Origin: Persephonella marina EX-H1
GTDB lineage: Bacteria; Aquificota; Aquificia; Aquificales; Hydrogenothermaceae
Assembly (NCBI RefSeq): GCF_000021565.1
Contig: NC_012440.1
Coordinates: forward strand, 438,672-502,671
Reading direction: 5' to 3'
DNA length: 64,000 nt
Part shown: positions 45,091 through 54,252 of the stretch, piece by piece
How positions within the stretch are numbered: the first letter of the stretch is position 1
How the letters are laid out: every line of letters starts with the position of its first letter
Notes under the pieces: generated by a model
Told to the model about the DNA's origin: nothing
Database searches by the model: none
Seen by the model: the letters and a program-made list of their open reading frames with translations, nothing else
Made by a program: the position numbers and the translations under genes

Positions 45091-45870
45091 CTATATCCAG
45101 TAAGCCTTTATATTTCCTTTAATCCAGTCCCACAGAACTTTCTTTGCTGTCCTGTCAATATCAACCTCACCACCTGAAACTCTGTAGTTCAGTCTCTCTC
45201 CTATCCTTTTAAGAGTTTCGTAAGGATCCTGAGAAGGTTCAACGCCGTAACTTTCCTTTATCGCCTCAGGTCTCTTCTCCTGAATTTTCTTTATGAGCTT
45301 CTGTGCTATCTCAACAGGCTGTTCCAGTTTCTCAGGTATCCATGAGCCTTTTAATGCAAGATCTTCCTGAAACTCAAGTGTTATTATCCCTGGTGTGTCT
45401 ATAAGAAAAACGTTTGGTGCAAGTTTAACAAGCTGTTCTCCTCTTGTCATGCCGGGTTTTGGTGATGTTGTTGCCACCTTTTTTCCTTTAAGCTTATTTA
45501 TAACTGATGATTTGCCAACATTTGGATATCCAAGAACACCTATCTTTATCAGTCTGTTCTCTTTAGAAAGCTTCCTTATAAGATTTTCTATCTCCCTTTT
45601 ACCTGTGCTTTTATGTGCTGAGAAAAGTATAACAGGTACTTCCTTTTCTATCTCCTTTTTAACCTTTTTTGCAAAACTTTCCGGAACGAGATCAACCTTG
45701 TTCATTATAATAAACAGTCTCTTGTTTCTTTCTTTAGCTAATTTCTCAACAACACTGTTCCTTGTCTCAAAAGGTATCCTCGCATCAATAACCTCAAATA
45801 TAACATCTGACTTTGAGAGTATCTTTTTTGCGATACTTTTTTCCCTGAGCCATTCCCTTGGTTTTTCCAT
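45091..45870 (-). CDS. ylqF: Ribosome biogenesis GTPase YlqF/RbgA
   Basis: A 259-aa circularly permuted GTPase for 50S assembly: G4 NKVDLVP near residue 57 precedes G1 GYPNVGKSSVINKLKGKK near 114, then DTPGI (G3). The N-terminal REWLREKSIAKKILSKSD and IDARIPFETRN are typical. It is divergent from lptD. Confidence 0.93.
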   Translation of the reverse strand: MEKPREWLREKSIAKKILSKSDVIFEVIDARIPFETRNSVVEKLAKERNKRLFIIMNKVDLVPESFAKKVKKEIEKEVPVILFSAHKSTGKREIENLIRKLSKENRLIKIGVLGYPNVGKSSVINKLKGKKVATTSPKPGMTRGEQLVKLAPNVFLIDTPGIITLEFQEDLALKGSWIPEKLEQPVEIAQKLIKKIQEKRPEAIKESYGVEPSQDPYETLKRIGERLNYRVSGGEVDIDRTAKKVLWDWIKGNIKAYWI

Positions 45871-45929
45871 CCCTATCTCCGAAATGTTTTATAATATTAA
45901 ACCTGCTAAATACAGGCTAAGGAGCATCT

Positions 45930-47978
45930 TTGAAAAAAAAGTTAACAACTATTTTAACACTCATATATATATGCTTTTTTTCAGTTTATGGGCAGTCCCA
46001 GAATATTCCCGTTTCAATAGAGGCTGACAGGATAGAGAGGGATCTGTCAGGAAGACTTATAGCAGAAGGTAATGTTGTTGTCCATTACAGGGATTACACA
46101 CTTTATGCTGACAGGATCATATACGACCAGGAGAAGGACATCATAAATCTTGAGAGAAATATAAGAATTAAAGCGAAAAACTTTGATCTGATGGGTGAGA
46201 AGGGATGGTGGAATGTAAAGGATGAGACAGGTGAGATATACAGGATCCACGGTATTATGTATGGTAAGTACTATGTCAAAGCAAGATCTTTAAAAAAGAA
46301 GGGAGACCGTTTTTATTTTAAAAAAGGTGAGTTCTCACTCTGTCCTTTTGATCAGTACGACTGGTATTTTAAATCCTCAAGTGGAAGTATAAAGGAGAAT
46401 GATAAACTCCTTGCTTACAATCTCACATTCAGGTTCTGTAAGATACCACTTCTTTACACACCTATATTTTACTACCCTACAGGTTCAAGACAGTCTGGAT
46501 TTCTGATCCCTATCATAGGTCAGGATACATACAACGATTTTACGCTGAAGATCCCTTTTTACCTTGTTACAGGAAGAAGCTCAGATCTCACATTCACATT
46601 TGATTACAGGAACAATCAGGGACAGGGACTTGATGTTGAGTACAGGTATAGATTCAGCAGATACAGTATGTTCAGAGGTGATATCTTTTACTTTAAGGAG
46701 AAGGGAAAGGGCTTCTGGTGGGAAGGGAGAGATATATCCCCTTTAAAAAATAGATGGAGATTATACGGAAATACAAGGTTTAAATGGGAAGATTTTAAGG
46801 TTTTCTTCAATATTGAGATACCAAGCGATCCTTACTTTTATGAGGATTTTTACAACACATCAACACTTTACAAAAGGTACAGATCTTATACAAAATCACA
46901 GCTTCTTGCTATATATGAGGATAAGGATTACTCAGTAGAGCTAAACTTTGATTTTCTTTATGATCTTAGTAAGCCTACAAATGAGGAGACACTTCAAAGA
47001 CTTCCAGAACTTAGATTCTATCTGAAGAAAAGAAATCTGTGGGAAAAAGTTCCACTTTACTTTGATTTCCTGTCTGTGAACACAAACTTTTACAGAGAGA
47101 AGGGAGATACAGGCATAAGGAGTGACAACCTTTTTAATCTCTCTCTTTACACAAACTTTATGAAGGTCTCAAACATACTTGAACTTCACCAGAGAACAAC
47201 AGTTTATGTTGGCCTTAAGGATATGAACAAAGGTAATGCTATAAGAAATCTTTTCCATATAAGAAATATAACAAGAATGGTTGAGTACAGGAAGTATAAT
47301 AGATTCACACACAGCATCATCCCACAGATAACATTCAACTATATATCAAAGGTGAAACAGGATGATCTTCCATACTTTGACAGGGATGACAGGATACCAT
47401 CAGTAAAGGATGTTGATATATCACTGTTTAATATTCTGAATTTCAACAGTAACGATTTTTTAAGATGGGAGATAGGAACAGGGTATACATTTCTGGATCA
47501 GTATTATGTAGGAGATAAGCAGTATAAGGGAAATGTTAAACCTGCAAAGAACAGTCTTTACTTTAAAATTGATGGTATCACAGGTGAGAACACTCTCTTT
47601 TATGATTTTGACAGAAACCAGATAACAAGATCAATCTCTTCCCTTGTAATACCTTTTTATGGGCTTTTTACCTATTCTGTAGCACACACTTTTGATAAAG
47701 GTTCAGATACAAGATCATTACACCAGATCAGTAATACGGTCTCTTTCAGTATAAGAAATATCAGTTTCAGAGGGACTATCCTTAATAACCTTAAAGACGG
47801 TTATGTCCAGCAGAAAAGGGTCGGGATAGTTTTAAACAGAAAATGCTGGAGTCTAACATTTACATACATTGAGGATTACAAAAAAACAACAGGAAAAACA
47901 TACCAGACATACTACCTGACGCTGAATATACTTGATATAAGGTACAATCTTCCTTTCCTGATGTCTAAGCCTCAGTAG
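45930..47978 (+). CDS. lptD: LPS-assembly protein LptD
   Basis: A 682-aa outer-membrane protein with signal peptide (KKLTTILTLIYICFFSVYG), an OstA-like periplasmic domain (VSIEADRIERDLSGRLIAEG) and a C-terminal barrel rich in aromatic strands. The region FRFCKIPLLYTPIFYYPTGS is a typical LptD junction. The start is TTG with AAGGAG. Its 3' end overlaps the convergent iclR-type gene by 14 bases. Its presence implies LPS. Confidence 0.92.
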   Translation: MKKKLTTILTLIYICFFSVYGQSQNIPVSIEADRIERDLSGRLIAEGNVVVHYRDYTLYADRIIYDQEKDIINLERNIRIKAKNFDLMGEKGWWNVKDETGEIYRIHGIMYGKYYVKARSLKKKGDRFYFKKGEFSLCPFDQYDWYFKSSSGSIKENDKLLAYNLTFRFCKIPLLYTPIFYYPTGSRQSGFLIPIIGQDTYNDFTLKIPFYLVTGRSSDLTFTFDYRNNQGQGLDVEYRYRFSRYSMFRGDIFYFKEKGKGFWWEGRDISPLKNRWRLYGNTRFKWEDFKVFFNIEIPSDPYFYEDFYNTSTLYKRYRSYTKSQLLAIYEDKDYSVELNFDFLYDLSKPTNEETLQRLPELRFYLKKRNLWEKVPLYFDFLSVNTNFYREKGDTGIRSDNLFNLSLYTNFMKVSNILELHQRTTVYVGLKDMNKGNAIRNLFHIRNITRMVEYRKYNRFTHSIIPQITFNYISKVKQDDLPYFDRDDRIPSVKDVDISLFNILNFNSNDFLRWEIGTGYTFLDQYYVGDKQYKGNVKPAKNSLYFKIDGITGENTLFYDFDRNQITRSISSLVIPFYGLFTYSVAHTFDKGSDTRSLHQISNTVSFSIRNISFRGTILNNLKDGYVQQKRVGIVLNRKCWSLTFTYIEDYKKTTGKTYQTYYLTLNILDIRYNLPFLMSKPQ

Positions 47979-48633
47979 CTGAGAGCTTTTCAGTTATCTT
48001 TTTTGCTGCTTTTACAAGTTTTACTTTGTAAAACTCAAGCTGTGTCTGGTTTAATCTGTAAGAAGGTGCCACTATAGAGATTGCAGCAACAGGTGAGCCT
48101 GTTTCATCCCTTATTACAGTTGCAAGCTCACTAACCTCAGGTTCGCTTTTTTCCATATCGTAATCAACAACAAAACCTTTTTCCTTTTTTGATCTTATAA
48201 GCGTTCTTCCTGCTGCCGTATCTTCAGCTTTATACCTTTTTGCTATTCTTGATGTTACGATAACTGGTTTTTTACTCTCTTCAGCATAAAGGTATATAAC
48301 ACTGTTCTCATGAAGTATTGATATATAAACCGTCTCACCTATCTCGTTTCTGAGCTCCCTTAAAGTTCCTCTCGCTTTTTTGAGAAATGATAGATGTTTT
48401 ATGTATGAGTGTTCTAAATGCAGGAATTTCATACCAAGTCTGTAATGTCCCGTTTCCTGATCCTGCTCTATAAGCCCTTTAACCTCAAGTGTGGCAAGTA
48501 GTCTGAACACATTGTTCTTGTTCAAGCCCAATATATTACTCAGCTCTGTAACACCAAGATTGTCATTCTCCTTTAACGCCTCTATTAGATCAAGTGCTTT
48601 TTCTATAGATGTTTTTGTTCCTTTTTTTTTCAT
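47965..48633 (-). CDS. IclR-family transcription regulator
   Basis: A 222-aa regulator with N-terminal winged HTH (LGVTELSNILGLNKNNVFRLLATLEVKGLI) and a C-terminal GAF-like effector domain (VYISILHENSVIYLYAEES; AAISIVAPSYRL). IclR proteins bind small acids or aromatics. The ligand is unknown. A 24-bp inverted repeat in its promoter is a candidate operator. It is divergent from miaA. Confidence 0.9.
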   Translation of the reverse strand: MKKKGTKTSIEKALDLIEALKENDNLGVTELSNILGLNKNNVFRLLATLEVKGLIEQDQETGHYRLGMKFLHLEHSYIKHLSFLKKARGTLRELRNEIGETVYISILHENSVIYLYAEESKKPVIVTSRIAKRYKAEDTAAGRTLIRSKKEKGFVVDYDMEKSEPEVSELATVIRDETGSPVAAISIVAPSYRLNQTQLEFYKVKLVKAAKKITEKLSATEA

Positions 48634-48662
48634 TATCCTGCCCTTTGTTTTATTCTTATTCC

Positions 48663-48686
48663 TGAATATTTTATATTAAATATTCA
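48663..48686. promoter_or_regulatory. Inverted repeat, operator candidate for the IclR regulator
   Basis: TGAATATTT and AAATATTCA form perfect 9-bp arms around TATATT, midway between the IclR-type gene and miaA. It may serve autoregulation. AT-richness lowers its specificity. Confidence 0.5.
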
Positions 48687-48709
48687 ATAAAAGTGTGAAA
48701 AAGTAGAGT

Positions 48710-49630
48710 ATGGAAAAAATTTTAGTGATAACAGGTGTCACAGCAACAGGTAAGACAGATCTATCTATTGAGCTTGCGAAGAGACTTGATGGTGAGATCG
48801 TTAGTGCTGACTCTATGATGGTTTACAGGTATATGGACATCGGGACAGCAAAGCCTTCTAAAGAGGAGATGGAGGAAGTCCCGCACCATCTTATAGATGT
48901 TGTGGATCCATCTTACGATTTCTCAGTTAAGGATTTTATAGAGCTTTCTCAAGAAAGCATTAAAGATATTGTTGGAAGAGGAAAACTTCCTATAGTTGTT
49001 GGTGGGACATGGCTTTATATCCAGTCATTACTTTACGGACTGACGGATGCACCAGAAGGAGACTGGAAGATAAGGGAACAGCTTTACAGAAGGGACACGG
49101 AAGATCTTTACAACGAACTACAGAATGTTGATAGGGAGTATGCTGAGAAGATACACCCAAATGACAAGAGAAGAATAGTCAGAGCCCTTGAGGTTTACTA
49201 TATCTCAAAAAAGCCTTTCTCCTACTTTATAAACAGACATAAGTTCAGAGAGAACAGATATGATTTTGTAGGTTTTGTACTTGAAAGGGAAAGGGAAGAA
49301 CTTATGGAGAGGATAGAAAAGAGGGTTGACAGGATGTTTGAACAGGGTCTTGTTGATGAGGTGAGAAAGCTTTTAGATATGGGATATGAGAATGCCATAA
49401 CATCAAAACAGGCTATAGGCTACAAAGAGGTTTTGCCGTATCTTGAGGGAGAGATATCTCTTGAACAGGCAAGGGAAGAAATTATCAGGAATACAAAGGA
49501 TTTTGCCAAAAGACAGATCAGAACGTTCAGATCAAAATTCAGGGATGGTGAAAAGTGGGAAAGGTTAAATATATCTAACTATACAAACGGTGAACTTTTA
49601 TATAAAATTATAGAAAAATATAAAAGTTAA
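48710..49630 (+). CDS. miaA: tRNA dimethylallyltransferase
   Basis: A 306-aa enzyme adding dimethylallyl to A37 of tRNAs reading UNN codons. It has P-loop GVTATGKTDLSIELA, DSMMVYRYMDIGTAKPS, VVGGTWLYIQSLLYGL and the C-terminal QAIGYKEVLPYLEG. hfq follows 17 bases on, the common miaA-hfq-hflX order. Confidence 0.96.
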   Translation: MEKILVITGVTATGKTDLSIELAKRLDGEIVSADSMMVYRYMDIGTAKPSKEEMEEVPHHLIDVVDPSYDFSVKDFIELSQESIKDIVGRGKLPIVVGGTWLYIQSLLYGLTDAPEGDWKIREQLYRRDTEDLYNELQNVDREYAEKIHPNDKRRIVRALEVYYISKKPFSYFINRHKFRENRYDFVGFVLEREREELMERIEKRVDRMFEQGLVDEVRKLLDMGYENAITSKQAIGYKEVLPYLEGEISLEQAREEIIRNTKDFAKRQIRTFRSKFRDGEKWERLNISNYTNGELLYKIIEKYKS

Positions 49631-49647
49631 GAGGAGGAATATAAGAA

Positions 49648-49839
49648 ATGAACATACAGGATGAACTTCTTGAAGAACTGAAAGAAGAAGGAAAAGAAGT
49701 TACAATCTATCTTATCAGAGGAACAAGAATAACAGGAAAGATCGTCGGTGCTGATCAGTTTACAATCTTACTTGATGTAAATGGTGAGAAACAGCTTATC
49801 TACAAACACGCTATAAGCACAATAGTTGCAGAAACCTGA
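49648..49839 (+). CDS. hfq: RNA chaperone Hfq, minimal form
   Basis: A 63-aa Sm-like core with no C-terminal tail. The Sm2 motif appears as IYKHAISTIV and the proximal-site DQFTILLD precedes it; GTRITGKIVGAD replaces the usual NGIKLQGQIESFD. It probably forms a hexamer binding sRNAs or mRNAs. At this size it lacks the disordered tail of E. coli Hfq. GAGGAGG lies upstream. Confidence 0.92.
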   Translation: MNIQDELLEELKEEGKEVTIYLIRGTRITGKIVGADQFTILLDVNGEKQLIYKHAISTIVAET

Positions 49840-49860
49840 TTTAAGATTATATTTCCCAGT

Positions 49861-50982
49861 ATGAGATGCATTTTAGTAGGTATAAAAACCAAGGAAAAGA
49901 AAGATAAAGAGTTAAAACAGTCTTTATCAGAACTTGAAGGGCTTGTAGAGGCTGTAGAGGGCGTAACCTTAGGAAAACTATACCAGAAAAAGGATATTCC
50001 GGATCCTTCTACCTTTATAGGAAAGGGGAAGGTAAAACAGCTTAAAGAGCTTATAGAGGGTACAAAGGCTGATACCGTTGTATTTGATGCCGATCTGACT
50101 CCTGTCCAGATAACAAATATTGAGAAGATAACACAGGCAAATGTTCTTGACAGAACTGATCTTATTCTCCAGATATTCTCACAGAGGGCAAAAACAAGAC
50201 AGGCTAAACTTCAGGTTGAGCTTGCCACACTCCAGCATGAGCTTCCACGTGTTTACGGTCAGAAAGGAAAAGCTCTCTCCCGTATAGGTGGAGGTATGAA
50301 AACAAAGGGGGCAGGTGAAAAGATAGGTGAGATAAAGGTAAGAACGATAAAGGATAGAATATCAAAGATAAAGAAAGAGCTTGAAAAGATTAAAAAACAG
50401 CGTTACCAGCAGAGAAAATGGAGAAATAAGGATCCTAACATCCTGAAAGTCTCTCTCGTTGGTTACACAAACGCTGGAAAATCAACTCTTCTTAAAAAAC
50501 TCACAAAAAGGGATACCTTTGTATCTGATCAGCTTTTCGCAACACTTGATACGAAAACATCATACATAGCATTTCCTGATATAGGTAAAAAGGTTCTCAT
50601 CACAGATACAGTCGGTTTTGTAAAAAATATGCCTAAGGAACTGATGGACGCATTTATGGCGACACTTGAAGAGCTTGAGGATGCAGACCTTATTCTCCAC
50701 GTTATAGATATATCTGATGAAAACTGGGTTGAAAAGATGGAAGCCGTTGAGGATATATTGAAAAAGATCAATGTGTCTGATAAACCTTTGGTGGTAGTAT
50801 TAAACAAGATAGATAAGCTTGTTCCTTCTCCTGAGTATATAGAAGAGGCAGATCACACAATGCTTACAGGAGATAGGGAAACTGTGGTAATATCAACAGA
50901 AAAGGGCTGGAATATTGATAAACTGCATAATATACTAAGAAAGTATGCATTGAGAAAAGATACCGTTTCTGTAGGAGGTTGA
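49861..50982 (+). CDS. hflX: Ribosome-binding GTPase HflX
   Basis: A 373-aa stress GTPase that splits stalled ribosomes. The N-terminal HflX domain has DPSTFIGKGKVKQLKE and LDRTDLILQIFSQRAKTRQAKLQ; the G domain has GYTNAGKSTLLKKLT, DTVGF and NKID. No good ribosome site precedes the ATG, so translation may be coupled to hfq. Confidence 0.94.
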   Translation: MRCILVGIKTKEKKDKELKQSLSELEGLVEAVEGVTLGKLYQKKDIPDPSTFIGKGKVKQLKELIEGTKADTVVFDADLTPVQITNIEKITQANVLDRTDLILQIFSQRAKTRQAKLQVELATLQHELPRVYGQKGKALSRIGGGMKTKGAGEKIGEIKVRTIKDRISKIKKELEKIKKQRYQQRKWRNKDPNILKVSLVGYTNAGKSTLLKKLTKRDTFVSDQLFATLDTKTSYIAFPDIGKKVLITDTVGFVKNMPKELMDAFMATLEELEDADLILHVIDISDENWVEKMEAVEDILKKINVSDKPLVVVLNKIDKLVPSPEYIEEADHTMLTGDRETVVISTEKGWNIDKLHNILRKYALRKDTVSVGG

Positions 50983-50983
50983 G

Positions 50984-51331
50984 ATGTCAGAATGTGTTTT
51001 CTGTAAGATAGTTAATAAAGAGATACCGGCAGATATAGTTTATGAAGATGATCTTATATTGGCATTTAAAGATATCGCTCCTCAGGCAAAGGTTCATGTA
51101 CTCATTATTCCTAAGGAACATATACCTAACAATCTTTACCTTGAGGGAAGGCATAAACCTGTTGTTGGCCACATCATACTTAAGGTAAATGAGATAGCGA
51201 AACAGCTCGGAATAGCTGAAACAGGTTTCAGACTGATTGTTAATTCAGGTAAGGACTCAGGACAGGAAGTTTACCATTTACACTGGCATTTACTTGGTGG
51301 AGAACCTTTAGGGAGGCTCATATGCAAGTAA
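50984..51331 (+). CDS. HIT-family nucleotide hydrolase
   Basis: A 115-aa protein with CVFCKIVNKEIPADIVYEDD, then the histidine triad EVYHLHWHLLGG near residue 100. HinT-type members cleave adenosine phosphoramidates and aminoacyl-AMP. It starts one base after hflX and overlaps the next gene by ten. Confidence 0.95.
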   Translation: MSECVFCKIVNKEIPADIVYEDDLILAFKDIAPQAKVHVLIIPKEHIPNNLYLEGRHKPVVGHIILKVNEIAKQLGIAETGFRLIVNSGKDSGQEVYHLHWHLLGGEPLGRLICK

Positions 51332-51924
51332 AAGAGAAGGAAAATGTTGAGACAACAGTTGATACAAGGGGTCTTTTCTGTCCACTCCCATTAACTATAG
51401 TCTCTAAAAAGCTTAAGGAGATCCCTGAAGGAAAAAGGCTTAAAGTTCTAGCAGATGATAAAGCATTTAAAAAGGATGTAAAGTTCTGGTGTCAGGAGAC
51501 GGGGAACAAGCTTATAGATTTTAAAGAGGTTGATGGACATTACGAGGCTATTATAGAAAGGGGTAAAGGTTTCCACGGTGAGGGATTGTGGGAGAAGATA
51601 AAGTTTATATCACTCGGTATAAAGCTTCATATAATACAGCATATACTTGATCTTCTGCCGTCAAAGAAACCTAAATACCTTATAACTTTCGTTTCTATAG
51701 CTGAAGGTCTGAGAGCTGATAAATGGCTGAAGGAAAGGGGAATAGATGATTATGTTCTTCTCCCTGTTCCAGATGAGATATACCCCCACTGTGGACTTGT
51801 TTTCGGTCTTAGAAGCAAGGAAAAGGCTGTTGAGATATTCAACACATTAAAAGAGAACAAGTTTGCAGTTGAGGATATACATATAGTTGACAGGGATAAA
51901 AAGTACCCTGTTCTACAGATATAG
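51322..51924 (+). CDS. TusA-DUF3343 fusion, predicted sulfur/selenium carrier
   Basis: A 200-aa protein with an N-terminal TusA domain (TRGLFCPLPLTIVSKKLKEI, with C20-P-L-P) and a C-terminal DUF3343-like domain (about 118-200; YLITFVSIAEGLRADKWLKE, then PVPDEIYPHCGLVFGLR with a Cys). Both modules are linked to sulfur or selenium delivery. The joined pair could pass a persulfide from one Cys to the other. It overlaps the HIT gene by ten bases. Substrate is inference. Confidence 0.8.
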   Translation: MQVKEKENVETTVDTRGLFCPLPLTIVSKKLKEIPEGKRLKVLADDKAFKKDVKFWCQETGNKLIDFKEVDGHYEAIIERGKGFHGEGLWEKIKFISLGIKLHIIQHILDLLPSKKPKYLITFVSIAEGLRADKWLKERGIDDYVLLPVPDEIYPHCGLVFGLRSKEKAVEIFNTLKENKFAVEDIHIVDRDKKYPVLQI

Positions 51925-51925
51925 G

Positions 51926-52534
51926 TTATTTTAGGTCGTCAAGTTTAAATGTTACATTCTGCTGGGGAGCACAGCAGCTTTTTATATTTATATTCATCTT
52001 GTTTGTTATCTCATTGTATGCCTCAACGAATGTCATAACCTTTCCACCAAATCCTTTCTGGAATTTCTCTGCATCTTCCCTTGATGCGAAGGGTATAACA
52101 CTTGGACTGCAGCATGGAACAGCAGAGCTACCAACAACAAAGAATGCGTTTAAGGCACTTATAGGGTTTTCTGTTATGAAGTCGTAGGTTATTGCTGAGA
52201 CCTCTTTATCTGCGTATTTCTGGTGTAAGAGAAGTCCGCAGTGTTCACAGCATGCCTCTATAACTTTTGTGTTTTCTACTATTATCTTGTAAGGATGAGA
52301 TCTTGTAATAGGCTTTTCACATATTGGACATGTGTCAACCGTGAGTGTTTCCCTGTTTTCTTTAGTGTTCAGTAAAACAGAGCCATGTTTTCTCTTTATC
52401 TCTCCTTCCTTTTCAAGCTCCTTTATATCCCTGTATATCGTCATCTCGGAAACTTTAAATATATTGCTCAGCTCCTTTACGGTAACCTCTTTTTTCTCCC
52501 TTAATATTTCAAGAATCTTTTCTTTTCTGCTCAT
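51926..52534 (-). CDS. DeoR-type HTH regulator with Cys-rich TRASH/NosL-like sensor
   Basis: A 202-aa protein. Residues 1-58 are a DeoR winged HTH (VTVKELSNIFKVSEMTIYRDIKEL). The rest is not the usual sugar-phosphate sensor; it has nine cysteines: CPIC (69/72), CCEHC (95/96/99), CC (141/142) and a C-terminal CC (187/188). The GFGGKVMTFVEAY segment is NosL-like. A copper or other soft-metal sensor is the best guess. Its target is unknown; hisB upstream is 12 bases away. Confidence 0.7.
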   Translation of the reverse strand: MSRKEKILEILREKKEVTVKELSNIFKVSEMTIYRDIKELEKEGEIKRKHGSVLLNTKENRETLTVDTCPICEKPITRSHPYKIIVENTKVIEACCEHCGLLLHQKYADKEVSAITYDFITENPISALNAFFVVGSSAVPCCSPSVIPFASREDAEKFQKGFGGKVMTFVEAYNEITNKMNINIKSCCAPQQNVTFKLDDLK

Positions 52535-52546
52535 ACTTCCTCCTCT

Positions 52547-53131
52547 TTATAAACTTCCTTTAGTGGAAGGTGTGTCTTTTCTTCTTGGATCTATCTCTAT
52601 AGCCTGTCTTAAAGCAACAGCAAGTGATTTTGTAAGACTTTCTGCAATGTGGTGGAGGTTTTTCCCTGAAAGAGCTTTAAGATGAACTGTTATACCTGAG
52701 TAAAGGGTGAACCCTTTAAAGAACTCCTCCATAAGCTCAAAATCAAAGTTTGTTATTTTGCCTCTAAGGCCAAGATCATCATAAAAAAGTAGAGGTCTGC
52801 CAGATATATCTATAGAGCAAAGGGATAGAGCTTCATCCATAGGTACTATAGCATATCCAAATCTTCTTATACCTTTCTTGTCACCTAAAGCCTCTTTGAC
52901 AGCCATGCCGAGAACGATCCCAACATCCTCTACGGTATGGTGGTGGCTTACATGAACATCACCTGAAGCTAAAACTTCCAGATCTATAAGTGAATGTTTT
53001 GAGAATGTCTCAAGCATATGATTTAAAAATCCAACAGGAGTATCTATACTGTACTTACCAGAACCGTCAAGGTTCAAACTCAGCTCTATCTGTGTTTCCT
53101 TAGTTTCCCTTTTTATTGAAGCTTTTCTCAT
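52547..53131 (-). CDS. hisB: Imidazoleglycerol-phosphate dehydratase
   Basis: A 194-aa histidine-pathway enzyme (sixth step) with [48 protein letters not shown] and [18 protein letters not shown] metal-binding histidines. It is the HisB dehydratase only, without the phosphatase domain. The ATG giving MRKASIKRE is chosen since AAAGGAGG precedes it; an ATG five codons earlier overlaps the dnaC-like stop. Confidence 0.95.
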
Positions 53132-53142
53132 ACTTCCTCCTT

Positions 53143-53868
53143 TCATTTCTTATGCTGGAGCTGTATTAGCTTTGAGGTTCTCATGTCTTGCCCTTTTACC
53201 GTTATTATCTGACACATCTCTGACAGTCTTGAGGCTATTGCTCCTCCCATTCTTTCTTCAAGTGTTTCTTTAACATCATTCTCAACTTTTTTTGCCTTTA
53301 TCTCTATGTTAGAGGTTATTATAACAGGTCTCAGCTCATTATACCTGTTTATTATTATGTAGTGTAGTATGTCTCTAGCCCATTCTGAAAGTCTTTCAGA
53401 ACCAAGATCATCAAGAACAAGAATAGGTGTTTTCACAACCTCCTCAAGTATCTCCCTTCCTGATGCTGATCCATCAAATGTTGCTTTAAGATCAAAAAGG
53501 AGTGAACGTGTATCGTAAAAAAGGCCAACAATCTTTCTCCTTCTGAAAAACTCCTTAAGAATACTTACAGCAAGATGTGTTTTACCTACACCTGGAGGTC
53601 CGACGAAAAATATACCTTTTCCTTCTAAATAGTCGTCCGAGTTAATATACTCCTCAACTTTGCTGATTATAAGATCATGTTTATATGCCTTGTTTATAAT
53701 AAAATTTGATAGTTCCTTGTCCTGATATCTCTTCGGGATATTCATTCTTCTGAATATGTTTTCTGTGAGGAGAGAGTACATACAGGTGCATTTTTTTACA
53801 CCGTTTTTATCCTGTATCCATCCTAATCCTTTACACAGAGGGCATTCTTTTTCTTCTGATATTTTCAT
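53143..53868 (-). CDS. DnaC-like helicase loader ATPase
   Basis: A 241-aa AAA+ protein with an N-terminal zinc motif ([21 protein letters not shown]), Walker [16 protein letters not shown] (near 88) and Walker [11 protein letters not shown]. It matches DnaC/DnaI/IstB loaders of DnaB helicase. No IstA or other transposon gene is nearby, so replication is favoured over IS21. It leads hisB and the DeoR-type gene. Confidence 0.88.
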
Positions 53869-53931
53869 TACAAATCCTGGTTTTTATTTTATACAAATAA
53901 GATATATAAAAAAGGTGAATTTAACAATAAT

Positions 53932-54252
53932 TTACTTTTGATTTTCACTGTCCTTTTCTGACAGTTCTTTCAGTTTTTCCTTGAGCTGATCTAACTTCTT
54001 CTGAAGAGCCTCTTTCTTTTCATCCCAGTCCTGATTTTTTATTTTTTCTTCAAGCTCTTTTATCTTCTCTTTTAATTTTTTTATCTTCTCCTCAGTTTCC
54101 TCTTTACTGAGCTTTTCCTTGATTCCTGAGAATACCTCAGAGATTCCCTCCTTTATTTTCTGGAAACCTTCCTCTATCTTGCTTTTGTCTTCTTCACCGT
54201 ATGATAAAGCTGTAAGAAATATAAAGAGAAGAAAAGCTATAATCCTTATCAT
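53932..54252 (-). CDS. Exported coiled-coil protein
   Basis: A 106-aa protein with signal peptide (MIRIIAFLLFIFLTALSYG) and a long Lys/Glu heptad-repeat helix (EEKIKKLKEKIKELEEKIKN). It probably forms a periplasmic coiled coil. No family recognised. It overlaps the tetR stop by four bases, so it may be part of its regulon. Confidence 0.65.
   Translation of the reverse strand: MIRIIAFLLFIFLTALSYGEEDKSKIEEGFQKIKEGISEVFSGIKEKLSKEETEEKIKKLKEKIKELEEKIKNQDWDEKKEALQKKLDQLKEKLKELSEKDSENQK

Noticed and set aside
53143-53868. IS21-type IstB transposition ATPase
   Set aside because: No IstA, terminal repeats or target duplications; the zinc motif and housekeeping neighbours favour a DnaC-like loader.
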